DNA from: Planctomycetota bacterium
GTDB lineage: Bacteria > Planctomycetota > SZUA-567 > H5-PLA8
Direction of reading: 5' to 3'
NCBI GenBank assembly: GCA_015075375.1
Contig: JABTUM010000001.1
Location: forward strand, 1,793,201-1,857,200
Length of the DNA: 64,000 nt
The notes beneath the pieces are model-generated. The model was not told the DNA's origin. It made no database searches and saw only the letters and a list, made by a program, of their open reading frames with translations. Each line of letters opens with the position of its first letter. Position 1 is the stretch's first letter. A program made the position numbers and the translations under genes. Positions 1 to 8,013 of the stretch are shown here, piece by piece.

Positions 1-3000
1 CTTACCGTCGCCCGCTTCGCGATCTGCTTTTTGCTCCTGATGATTCCCACCACCTGCATGGGCGCGACGCTGCCGATCCTATCCCAGTTTCTCGTCCGTT
101 CGCCCGCCGGCCTCGCGCGCACCGCCGGAACGCTCTACGCCGTCAACACCTTCGGCGCTGTGATGGGCGCGGCCGGCGCCGGATTCTTTTTGCTCCCGAT
201 CCTCGGGCTATCCTCCACCAACCACTTGGCCGTCGCCATCAACCTGGCCTTGGGCGTCGCTTCCTTGATGCTGGGACGCCGGGAATCCGCCCCGGCGGAT
301 GAAACGCCCGAGCCTGCGCCCGATCCGGCCGCTCCAGCGCCGGCCGAACCGCCTTCGCCCCGCGCCGTCCGCTTCGCGGCGCTTACCTTCGGACTCACCG
401 GCTTCGCGGCCATGGCCACGCAGATCGCCTGGACGCGCGCGCTGACGCTTTGCCTGGGCAGCAGCACCTATGCCTTCAGCCTGATCGTAGCCCTCTTCAT
501 CCTGGGACTGGCGCTTGGCGGAACCTGGGGCGCGCGCCGCGCTGCGCGCCTGGACGATCCCATTGCCGAACTCTCGCGGGTGCTGCTCCTGATCGGCCTC
601 CAAGCCATGACGCTGGTACCGATCCTGGGCTTCGCGCCAATCCTGTTCTTCTGGCTGATGGCCGTGGGCAGCCAGTGGGGCTTCGCGGCGCTCCTGGCCG
701 CCGAAGCGCTGGGCGTCACGCTGCTGCTCATCCTGCCCACCTTCCTGATGGGCTCCACGCTCCCGCTCACGCTCCAAATCGTCCGCCATGCCGGGCGCGA
801 CGCGGGACGAACCGTCGGCGGGCTTTATGCGCTCAACACGCTCGGTTCGATCCTCGGAAGTCTGGCCGGCGGATTTGTGTTACTTCCGCTGCTGCAACTG
901 GAAGGCACCCTGAAGCTGGCCGCGCTGCTGTACGCGTTGCCGGGCGCGGCACTCTTCCTGCACGCACCGAGTTACGCCGACCGGCGCAAGCAACTCGTCT
1001 CCGGCGTGCTGCTCGGCGCGACGCTGCTCCTGATCTTCGCCCCGCGCTGGGATCCGCGGCGCATGAGCGCCGGCGCGTTCCTGCTGCGCCAGCCCGATAA
1101 GGTCGAAGCCGCGCGGGAAGGCCGCTTCCTCGACGCGCTCCCCGGACTTACCGGCGACCGCCTGCTTTTCTACCGCGAAGGCGCGTCCGCCACCGTCGCC
1201 GTCTACGAGACGCCCGACGGGCTGACCATGGCCATCGGCGGTAAGCCCGACGCCAGCAGCCACGGAGACATGAGCACCCAAGTGGGGCTCACCATGGTCC
1301 CGATGCTCCTGCACGACGGCGTACCCGAAGAGATTCTCGTCATCGGCATGGGCTCGGGGGTCAGTCTCGGAGCGGCGCTCGCGCCGGAGGCCGTCCGTCG
1401 CGTCGATTTGGTGGAACTGGCGCCGGAAGTGATCGAAGCGGCCCAAGCATTCGAGCCGTACAGCAAGTTGCGCTACAAGATCGACGGCCGCCTCGACGAA
1501 CCCAAGCTCGACGTCATCCTCGAGGACGGCCGCAGCCACCTGCAGCTCACCTCGCGCCGCTACGACGTCATTGCCAGCGAACCGTCGAATCCCTGGATCG
1601 CCGGAATCGGGAACCTCTTCACGCGGGAGTCGTTCGAACTTTGCCGCCGCGCGCTGAAGCCGAAGGGGATCATGGCCCAATGGCTGCACCGCTACGGCTT
1701 GGGCGAGCGCGAGTTCGCCAGCGTGGTGCGCACCTTCATGGAAGTCTTCCCGCATACGCAGGTCTGGTGCGTCCTGCCCGGCCAGGATTATCTTCTGGTG
1801 GGCAGCGAAACTCCGCTACACGCGGAATTGGCGCAATGGATCCCGCGATCCCGCGATCCCGGCGCGCAGGCATACCTGCGCAAAGTCGGCTTCCACGGCG
1901 CCGACGAGTTTTTTGCCTGCTTCATGGCCGACCGCGCGCGCCTCGAGCAGGTTCTGGCGCCCGCGCCGCTGCATACCGACGATAACCTGCTGCTGGAGTT
2001 CGCGGCGCCGCGCACGATGCACGCCGGCAGCTCGCAATTCCCCATCGCAGGCTGGCGCGTGCATCCCGCTCGGATGCTTGGCACTGGAGAGATGCCTCCC
2101 GATTACGCCGATGGCGAATGGGTGGGGATCGACTGCGCGGTGAATGCGCGCATGCTCGTCGATTACGGCCAGGATTTTACCGGGGACCGCGCCGCCATTC
2201 TGGAAGCCGCGGCCAAGCTGGCCCCCAACCAATATTGGACGATCTACCAGCGCCTCCGCGCCATGCGGCAGGTCGCGAAGCAGCCGACCCAAGCGCTGGA
2301 TATCCGCGCGGCACCTGACCATGCCATTACGATTCTGGAGCGCGAACGCCAAAAGTTGGGAGCGCTGCCGCAGGAACGCGCCGATAAACTCGCCCTCGCC
2401 TACGCTACGCGCGCGGTCCAGGCCTGCGAGCGCGGCGAGCGCGAGCCCGCCGCGGCCGATCTGGCCGCCGCCGAAGCGCTCGCGCCAGAGAGTTATGAGG
2501 TGGCGCTCGCCCGCAGCGCCTTCGCACGCGTCCAGGGCCGGACCGATGCCGCACTGGACTTCGCGAAACGCGCGCTCGAGCGCGGCGCGCCGCGCCACCG
2601 CGCCGCCGAAGCGGCCGTGCGCGCACTCCTCGATGCCAAGCTCTGGGTCGCCGCGCGGCAGGAACTCGATACCCTGCGCCATCTGCCCGACGCCGCCGAT
2701 CGCCCCGAATGGGCGCGCGTCTGGATGCTCCGCGCCGAACTCATGGTCGAGCAGGAAGACCGACAGGAGGCCGGTTTCGCCCTCGGCATGGCCGAGCGCC
2801 TCGCGCCGAACGATCCGGTGGTGCTCGCCCAGCGCGTCACGCTGCTCCAGCGCCTGGGCGGACTGCCGAATTTCGAGCGCGCCGCCGAGACGCTGGAACG
2901 CCTGCTTGCGTACGAACCGTCCAACCCTGCGCGCTGGCTCGACCGCGCCACGCTTGAAGGCAAACTCGCCGGCATCCTGTTCTCGCTTGGCCGCACGGAG

Positions 3001-3240
3001 GAAGCGCGCGAACGCGCCTTACGCTCCCGAGCCGCCGCGCACACGTCCCTGGCCTTCGATCCCGACGCGGGCGAGCCGTTTGTATGGGCGGCGCAGGCTT
3101 GGCTCATCTTGGGCGAGAGCGGCCCCGCCCAACGCGCCGCCGAAGCCGCCCGCGCGCAAGGCGTGAGCGACGAAGACTTGCCCGAAGAAGTCCGGAAAAA
3201 GCCCGCCGCCGAAACCCCGCAGCCGCCCCCCGCACCGTAG
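1..3240 (+). CDS. Fused MFS-like/spermidine-synthase-like membrane protein with TPR tail (5' partial)
   Basis: The reading frame is open from base 1, so the true start lies upstream. The visible 1080 residues begin inside a polytopic membrane domain with two similar halves: MGATLPI near the start and MGSTLPL near residue 250, each followed by a G-G-LYA-NT-G segment. This is the arrangement of the fused MFS/spermidine-synthase family. A Rossmann aminopropyltransferase-like domain follows (IGMGSGVSLGAAL, then VDLVELAPEVI and ASEPSNPWIAG). The last 350 residues are Ala/Arg/Glu-rich helical repeats of TPR type, ending in a Pro-rich tail. The family is an inner-membrane protein of uncertain substrate; true polyamine synthesis is not established for these fusions. 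The domain assignment is secure, the biochemical role is inference. Confidence 0.85.
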   Translation, partial: LTVARFAICFLLLMIPTTCMGATLPILSQFLVRSPAGLARTAGTLYAVNTFGAVMGAAGAGFFLLPILGLSSTNHLAVAINLALGVASLMLGRRESAPADETPEPAPDPAAPAPAEPPSPRAVRFAALTFGLTGFAAMATQIAWTRALTLCLGSSTYAFSLIVALFILGLALGGTWGARRAARLDDPIAELSRVLLLIGLQAMTLVPILGFAPILFFWLMAVGSQWGFAALLAAEALGVTLLLILPTFLMGSTLPLTLQIVRHAGRDAGRTVGGLYALNTLGSILGSLAGGFVLLPLLQLEGTLKLAALLYALPGAALFLHAPSYADRRKQLVSGVLLGATLLLIFAPRWDPRRMSAGAFLLRQPDKVEAAREGRFLDALPGLTGDRLLFYREGASATVAVYETPDGLTMAIGGKPDASSHGDMSTQVGLTMVPMLLHDGVPEEILVIGMGSGVSLGAALAPEAVRRVDLVELAPEVIEAAQAFEPYSKLRYKIDGRLDEPKLDVILEDGRSHLQLTSRRYDVIASEPSNPWIAGIGNLFTRESFELCRRALKPKGIMAQWLHRYGLGEREFASVVRTFMEVFPHTQVWCVLPGQDYLLVGSETPLHAELAQWIPRSRDPGAQAYLRKVGFHGADEFFACFMADRARLEQVLAPAPLHTDDNLLLEFAAPRTMHAGSSQFPIAGWRVHPARMLGTGEMPPDYADGEWVGIDCAVNARMLVDYGQDFTGDRAAILEAAAKLAPNQYWTIYQRLRAMRQVAKQPTQALDIRAAPDHAITILERERQKLGALPQERADKLALAYATRAVQACERGEREPAAADLAAAEALAPESYEVALARSAFARVQGRTDAALDFAKRALERGAPRHRAAEAAVRALLDAKLWVAARQELDTLRHLPDAADRPEWARVWMLRAELMVEQEDRQEAGFALGMAERLAPNDPVVLAQRVTLLQRLGGLPNFERAAETLERLLAYEPSNPARWLDRATLEGKLAGILFSLGRTEEARERALRSRAAAHTSLAFDPDAGEPFVWAAQAWLILGESGPAQRAAEAARAQGVSDEDLPEEVRKKPAAETPQPPPAP

Positions 3241-3275
3241 CTGCGTACGCCTCCTCGTGAGTCCTGGCTCCAATA

Positions 3276-3317
3276 AAAACTCCGGCCGTGCCGGGCAGAA
3301 CCCGAACACGGCCGGAG
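3276..3317 (-). terminator. Rho-independent terminator of the repetitive secreted-protein gene
   Basis: Read on the minus strand, an 11-bp stem CTCCGGCCGTG/CACGGCCGGAG (3280-3290 with 3307-3317) is followed directly by TTTTTATTG. The loop can pair further (CGGG/CCCG). It lies 24 bases past the stop codon at 3341, as expected for that gene's terminator. Confidence 0.8.
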
Positions 3318-3340
3318 CACAGCGAGGAGCCGACTTTGAT

Positions 3341-4837
3341 TCAGCGGCGGCCGCGGCGTTGCGGGGAGCGCTGGCGCTCGGCCCGTTCGCGCTCCGCACG
3401 GTCCCGTTCGGCGCGTTCGCGCAGTCCGTCGGCGTTTTGGCCGGCGCCCTGGAGCCGTTCGCGCCAGTTTCCGGCGCCCGCCCCGGCCGCGTTACCTTCG
3501 CCGCGCTGAGCTTTCCAAGCGTCCAACCGCTGAGTGGCTTCGGCACGGCGCGCCGAATCGTTGGCAATGCCCGTCGCAGGGCTGGAGGCGGCCGCCTCGC
3601 GGCGCGCGGCCCAGCCTTCACGGCCCGCCAAACGGTCGGTGGACGCGGCTTGCGCGGAACGCGCGGTGGCCGAGGTTTCGGCCGGCGGAGCTTTTTCAGC
3701 GCCCGAGCGCGTGACCGACTTCGTGCCTTCCCAGGTGCGGCCGGCGCCGCTTTCCGCGGGCGCTGACGTCCCGGTACGATCGACCGTGCGCGATTGGCCC
3801 TGTTCGTTGGTGACGGTCCGGGTCGATTGCGCCGAGCCCGTTCCATCGCCGTTGCGGGTGGTGCTGCCGCTGCCCGTGCCCGTCCAGGATTTCTGCTGCC
3901 CTTCGGCGCCGGTGTACGTGGCACTGCCCGTGCCTTCCCAGGCGTGTCCGGTCTCGGTCTTGACCAGCGTACCGGACTTCTCGATGCTCACCGTCTCGCC
4001 CTTGGCGTTGGTGACCGTCTGCGTTTTGGAAAGCGTCAGCGAACCGTCCTCGTTCTTGGTCACGGAGCCGTCGCGTTCGGCAGACCAACTCGCCGTCTCG
4101 CCGTTGCGGTTGGTATGCGTGCCGGTCGTCGTGCTTTCCCATTCGCGGCCGTTTTCGGTTTTGGTCACGCTGCCGTCGGTCACGCGCTGGGTGCTACCTC
4201 CGAGACTGTTGGTCCGGTCGGATTCGGCGTGGAAGCCCTTGGTGTCCTCGTCGACCTGAAAGGATTGAGCGGTGCGGTTGACGGTGGTGCTGAAGCCGCT
4301 ACCCGTCGTGGTGGTGGCGGTCATGGAAGCGTCTTTGCCGCCTTGGCTGTTGGGCGCCCAAGCGCCGCTGCGTTCGGTGTTCCAGCTTGCGGACTGGCCG
4401 TTGGGGCGCGTGCCGCTGCCGCTGGTGGAGGCACTGAACGATCCCGAACCGTCTCCGTTGCGGGTCACGTTGCCGTCGGTGTGGCTGCTTGCTGCGCCCC
4501 CGTTCGCGCCGGTGTAGGTGGTGTCGCGCGTATAGGTGGAACCTGATTCGGAGGGGGTGACCGTCACCGTGTTCTCGACGCTGCGCTCCGCGCCGGTCGC
4601 TGTGTGGGTGCGCGTGGCGGTGGAGGTCACGGTTTTGCTGCCGTCCTCGTTTTCGACAACGGTTCGCTCGCCCGAAGTCACCACCTGAACGGGCTCGATG
4701 GGCGGTATCTCTTCGGCGCTTTCGGGCGGCGCCTTCACCTCTTCCGCGGCCAACGGCCCCGCCAGACCTACGCAGACCAGGAACGCCGGAATTCCCCACA
4801 GCTTCGGGAGGCTCCGAACGGTACGCGCGCACTTCAT
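3341..4837 (-). CDS. Secreted Thr/Ser/Gly-rich repeat protein
   Basis: A protein of 498 residues not recognised as a named family. It opens with a basic stretch and hydrophobic segment ending in GLAGPLAAEE, a clear signal peptide with an AxA site near residue 31. Residues 60-390 are low-complexity, beta-prone and repetitive: units of about 35-45 residues built on T-x-T-x-T runs, TNRNGET/TNAKGET/TNEQGQS turns and W-E-GT or W-x-GTG motifs. The last 110 residues are charged and helical, ending in Arg/Glu repeats. It is probably exported to the periplasm or surface and may be structural or adhesive, which is inference. Start: ATG at 4837 with GGAGGAATAACC upstream. The gene stands alone, with a terminator at 3276-3317. 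The same repeats cause long open shadows on the opposite strand. Confidence 0.8.
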   Translation of the reverse strand: MKCARTVRSLPKLWGIPAFLVCVGLAGPLAAEEVKAPPESAEEIPPIEPVQVVTSGERTVVENEDGSKTVTSTATRTHTATGAERSVENTVTVTPSESGSTYTRDTTYTGANGGAASSHTDGNVTRNGDGSGSFSASTSGSGTRPNGQSASWNTERSGAWAPNSQGGKDASMTATTTTGSGFSTTVNRTAQSFQVDEDTKGFHAESDRTNSLGGSTQRVTDGSVTKTENGREWESTTTGTHTNRNGETASWSAERDGSVTKNEDGSLTLSKTQTVTNAKGETVSIEKSGTLVKTETGHAWEGTGSATYTGAEGQQKSWTGTGSGSTTRNGDGTGSAQSTRTVTNEQGQSRTVDRTGTSAPAESGAGRTWEGTKSVTRSGAEKAPPAETSATARSAQAASTDRLAGREGWAARREAAASSPATGIANDSARRAEATQRLDAWKAQRGEGNAAGAGAGNWRERLQGAGQNADGLRERAERDRAERERAERQRSPQRRGRR

Positions 4838-4965
4838 GGTTATTCCTCCAAGTCCCTTCCGGAGAAGGGTTCGTTCGCCCCGTCAGGCGGTTGGCGTGGG
4901 GCAAGTTCCCCCACCCGCTCCGCATACCGGCTAAGCAGTGCAAGGTCGATGCCAGCCCTACGCGT

Positions 4966-5670
4966 TCAGCGCGAACCGTTCGGAGATCCAACATTCACGG
5001 CGCGAATCTGCAGGAGTACCTCGTTTCGTAGCGCGGCGAGCTTCAGGTTCCGCTCCAAGGTGCTCATCTCGGTCTCGGCCTGTAAAGCCGCCAGACGGCA
5101 GGCGCGTGCGAAGCTTGCATTGAGGAAGGCGAAAAATTTGTCGGCGTGATAGTTCGTGGCGATTTCCCAATCCGCCAAGTAACCGCTGCCGGACGTACCT
5201 AAGGGCTCTAGGCCCTTGGGGTCGAGCACTACGGCCGTGGCAAAGCCGAACTTATGCCGGGTGTTGGACTCGAAGGCGCGCTTCCAGTTTGCCAAGCCCG
5301 GCAACTCGGCCGGAAAGCCGGAATCGGTGATGTTCAGCTCCAGCGGAACGAAATCGGCGTTCAGGCGCTGAATGATTCGGGTATCCGAGAGCGACCGCCC
5401 GCGGAGTATGCGCCCGCCCAGTCAGCATTCGCTGGCGTTGGGGCGCGCCAAGTGCCCCACGATGAGCACCACAAAAAGTGGCTTCCCGCTGGCTTGGGAT
5501 TTTCGAACCGCTGTGGCGGCGTCGACTTCCCAAGCTACCTGCTTCCAGCGGCCTTCTTTTTCCATGGCTAGGGCTGCGGCCTTGAGTTGCTCCACGTTCT
5601 CCGGTTCGGCGGCCGCGAGCGGCATGGCGATTGCCATTAGGCACCCAAGAACGGGGGCGAACAGGCGCAT
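4966..5670 (-). CDS. Thioredoxin-fold secreted protein, probable selenoprotein (in-frame TGA at 5422-5424)
   Basis: One frame runs from ATG 5670 to 4966 and is broken by a single TGA, giving 234 residues if the TGA is read through. Start choice is firm: GGAGG lies 8 bases upstream and a signal peptide follows (MRLFAPVLG to PLAAAEPE). Residues 36-75 look like the N-terminal part of a thioredoxin fold, with basic or aromatic residues, then the strand GKPLFVVLIVGHL. The TGA is codon 83, directly after Cys82 (NASEC-TGA-LGGRILRG). The sequence after it continues in the style of thioredoxin-like proteins: LSD-RIIQRLNADFVPLELN, and later GFATAVVLDPKG, GSGYL. Both halves look coding and no other stop or frameshift intervenes. 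I infer a Cys-Sec redox pair in an exported thioredoxin-like protein. The alternatives are a nonsense mutation or a sequencing error. No selenium genes lie in the window. Confidence 0.68.
5384..5421 (-). promoter_or_regulatory. Candidate bacterial SECIS hairpin after the TGA
   Basis: Bacterial SECIS elements lie immediately 3' of the UGA inside the coding region. Starting 17 bases after this TGA, the minus-strand RNA can form U-C-C/G-G-A, then, past a four-base bulge, GCG/CGC with a six-base apical loop GGCGGU that begins with G. Position and loop fit known SECIS rules, but the stem is short and a competing hairpin (GCGG/CCGC, 5-21 bases after the TGA) exists. This was judged by eye only. Confidence 0.35.
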
Positions 5671-5794
5671 GATGGTACCTCCGTATTGAATTCCGCCGCG
5701 CTGTGGAGCAATCCAGCAACGAGCGTGGGCGGAAACCACAAAATCGCGCGCTCCGGCCAATTTTGATCCCCTTGGTGCGTAAGGTGCAATCGAG

Positions 5795-6673
5795 ATGCCA
5801 GAATCTGAGCGGCACACGGGTCAGACTTCAAAGCGCAGCACGCTCTCAAGGGATCTGACGATCGGAATCCTGGTGGCGCTGTGCGCGGGTTGCGCGGGCG
5901 GGAGCGGCATAGATAGCGCCACGACCTCGCCTCCCGCACCCTCCACACCGGCGTATCCCGCCAGCGCCGCCAATGCGCGGCCGAAGACCGGCGTCTTGCC
6001 GAACGAAACGCTGAAGGTTAATGGGGTCGAGCGCGAATACCGGCTGGTGGTGCCTGCCTCGGTGGACCTGAGCAAACCTGTGCCCCTGGTCTTTGCCTTC
6101 CATGGCTTAGGCGACAGCAAAGACCTGATGCCGATCTATACGCTCCTGGATGTCGCGGCGGCGCAGCGCGGGTTCATCCTGGTTTACCCCAACGGTCGGC
6201 TCCGCGCGTGGCCGCTGCTGGAGGTGCTGGCGAAGGACGACCTGGCGTTCTTCGACGCGCTTTACGCGAAGCTCACCACGGAGTACGCGGTGGACCAAGA
6301 CCGCGTGTTTCTGACGGGCATGTCGAACGGCGCGTACTTCTGCCACCTGTTGGGCGCACTGCGCAGCGAGAAGATCGCGGCCATCGCCACCCACAGCGGC
6401 GGCTTGGGCACGGTGGATTTCAAGAATCTAACGCCGGCCTCGCAATACGGCGTGCTGATCGTCCACGGCGCGCAGGACGGGCTCGTCAAGGTGGACGAAG
6501 GCCGGCGCGCGCGGGATGCGTACCAGAAGGCCGGGCATCCGGTCGAATACGTTGAAGTGGAACGCTGGGGACATCTGTGGGCGCACGTCGCGGGCGTGAA
6601 CGAGCGGATGTGGCGCTTCTTCTCCAAGCATCCGCGGCGCAAGGCAACGCCCACGCTAAACGCCGGAAAGTAG
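5795..6673 (+). CDS. Alpha/beta-hydrolase esterase, LpqC/feruloyl-esterase-like, probably exported
   Basis: A protein of 292 residues. A hydrophobic segment (residues 20-36) ends in CAGCAGG, an imperfect lipobox, followed by a Pro/Ser/Ala linker, so it is probably a lipoprotein or secreted. The catalytic domain shows LVFAFHGLGDSKD (oxyanion region), the nucleophile elbow GMSNGAY with Ser near residue 172, the acid in VHGAQDGLVKV, and the His in WGHLWAH. These are features of the PHB depolymerase/feruloyl esterase/LpqC group, which cleaves esters on polymers or conjugates; the substrate is not predictable. It is divergent from the thioredoxin-like gene, with about 125 bases between starts. The ATG at 5795 has no good ribosome-binding site, so the exact start is uncertain. 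Confidence 0.82.
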   Translation: MPESERHTGQTSKRSTLSRDLTIGILVALCAGCAGGSGIDSATTSPPAPSTPAYPASAANARPKTGVLPNETLKVNGVEREYRLVVPASVDLSKPVPLVFAFHGLGDSKDLMPIYTLLDVAAAQRGFILVYPNGRLRAWPLLEVLAKDDLAFFDALYAKLTTEYAVDQDRVFLTGMSNGAYFCHLLGALRSEKIAAIATHSGGLGTVDFKNLTPASQYGVLIVHGAQDGLVKVDEGRRARDAYQKAGHPVEYVEVERWGHLWAHVAGVNERMWRFFSKHPRRKATPTLNAGK

Positions 6674-6699
6674 GACCGCCTGCTTGCAGAATGGAAAGG

Positions 6700-7500
6700 C
6701 TAGGCCGGTTTGAAGACCGCCCAATCTTTCACATGCGCCAGCGCGGAGGGATTGGGCAAACTCAACCCCAAGGGCGTGACGGATATCCAGCCTTCGCGCA
6801 GCGCCACGGCGTCGACGTCCAGATCCCGGTCGCGGAAGATCATTTCGCCCTCCAGCCGGAAGCGCCGGTGCGGCGGATCGCACTTCTCTTCGACGTAATA
6901 CTCCTTGAAGCAGCTCACGCCTTGGCGCGTGAGGCGCACGCCCTTCTGCTGAGCTTGCGGCCGGTTAGGCAGGTTCACGTTCAGCGCAGACCAGGGCGGG
7001 AGCCCGTTTTCGAGCGCCGCGGCGATGAGCGGGAGGGTTTGTTCGGCGGCTAACCGGAAATGCCAGAGGCCGGTGGTGGGCACGTCAAGCGAGACCGCGA
7101 GCGCCGGGATCTCGTTAATGCAGGCTTCGAGCGCTCCGCCCACCGTGCCGGAGTAAAAGACGTTCATGCCCACGTTGGGCCCGCGGTTGATGCCGGAGAC
7201 GGCCATTTCGGGCTCGAATCCCGGGAAGAGATTGGTGATCGCTATCTTGACGCAATCGGCTGGCGTGCCGCGCACGCGCCAAGTCGGGATGCCGGAGAGA
7301 GGACCGTCGAGCGTCATCGGTTCGGCGTAAAGGGGTTCGTGAAGCGTGATGCAATGCCCGACGCCGGATTGCTCACGTTCGGGCGCGGCGATGCGGACGT
7401 CGTAGCCCCCGGCCTCCAGGAGCACTTGGGCGAGCGTCGTCAGGCCCGGCGAGGAGAGCCCGTCGTCGTTGGTCAGCAAGATGCGGCGCAGCGCGGCCAT
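6700..7500 (-). CDS. surE: 5'/3'-nucleotidase SurE
   Basis: SurE hydrolyses nucleoside monophosphates in the cytoplasm using a divalent metal. The metal-site motif LLTNDDG stands at residues 9-14 (Asn11, Asp12, Asp13). The downstream signature AVSGINRGPNVGMNVFYSGTVGGA contains the conserved Ser and Asn ligands, and GTPADCV follows the usual pattern. Length, 266 residues, is normal. I chose ATG 7500 because AGGAG lies 10 bases upstream and the protein then starts directly at the first beta strand; a longer frame to 7563 adds an unconserved leader. It appears to be a single gene. Confidence 0.93.
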   Translation of the reverse strand: MAALRRILLTNDDGLSSPGLTTLAQVLLEAGGYDVRIAAPEREQSGVGHCITLHEPLYAEPMTLDGPLSGIPTWRVRGTPADCVKIAITNLFPGFEPEMAVSGINRGPNVGMNVFYSGTVGGALEACINEIPALAVSLDVPTTGLWHFRLAAEQTLPLIAAALENGLPPWSALNVNLPNRPQAQQKGVRLTRQGVSCFKEYYVEEKCDPPHRRFRLEGEMIFRDRDLDVDAVALREGWISVTPLGLSLPNPSALAHVKDWAVFKPA

Positions 7501-7563
7501 GAACCAAGCACTCCTTCGATTGGGCGGACCCGGAAAGTAAACACCTTCGCAACCCGCAGACAC

Positions 7564-7799
7564 CTACTTTAGAGGATGGATGCGTAGGTGCGAGCACGTC
7601 CGGAAGCCGGGACAGACCGCGCGCCCAGCCCATCCGCCTCGGGAACTGCTACCTGTTGAAGAGACTGGGGTTGCAAGAACGCCGCGACTTCGAGCCGCGC
7701 GGCACGGGGGTTGCGCTTCAGGCTTGGCGTAAGCGCGGTCGAAGGGACCGCGCGAAATGGCCGGACCGAAGCTGGATCGCCTGAGGAGGCTCGAAGACC
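7564..7799. other. Intergenic stretch, no gene recognised
   Basis: About 235 bases between the upstream side of surE and the small membrane gene at 7800. Short open frames exist on both strands but none has a ribosome-binding site plus recognisable protein. Several GC-rich inverted repeats occur (for example CGCGGTC-GAAG-GGACCGCG near 7732-7751). No tRNA or known riboswitch was recognised. Confidence 0.4.
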
Positions 7800-7916
7800 A
7801 TGCATACGCCCCGCGGATACACCTCGATGCCGGTGCTGCGCCTGGAGATGCTGCTGGTGGGCGCGCTTCTGACGGCTTCCTCGGCGGCCGGCTTGTTCTG
7901 GCTGCTCGCCAAGTAA
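7800..7916 (+). CDS. Small single-span membrane protein (38 residues)
   Basis: A short frame beginning ATG at 7800 with GAGGAGG ending about 12 bases upstream and closing with TAA at 7914-7916. It encodes a basic/polar N-terminus (MHTPRGYTSM) and then one hydrophobic helix of about 20 residues (LEMLLVGALLTASSAAGLFW) ending in LLAK. The good ribosome-binding site and a single well-formed transmembrane helix argue for a real small protein, but no family is recognised. It lies alone between surE and the convergent response-regulator gene. Confidence 0.45.
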   Translation: MHTPRGYTSMPVLRLEMLLVGALLTASSAAGLFWLLAK

Positions 7917-8013
7917 GCACCTGCGCAACGTCGCCCGGCCGGTCCAAGCTTCAAGACAGCGTCCGGAGCTTAGGACATGCCGGCATGCGTTTCGGCATTC
8001 CAAACGGCCCTAA

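Noticed and set aside
3534..4546. Two long plus-strand frames opposite the repeat protein
   Set aside because: They arise from the repetitive codon pattern of the real gene on the minus strand and have no start signals.
4966..5304. Separate small gene starting at ATG 5304
   Set aside because: It is the in-frame continuation of the thioredoxin-like gene after the TGA and has no ribosome site or start-like N-terminus of its own.
7640..7710. Possible tRNA or riboswitch near a CTCGAAGTC segment
   Set aside because: The arms do not form a cloverleaf and the loop sizes are wrong for a T-arm.
7564..8003. Minus-strand frames of 78-144 residues between surE and the response regulator
   Set aside because: No ribosome site, odd composition and mutual overlap; the plus-strand small membrane gene is the better candidate.
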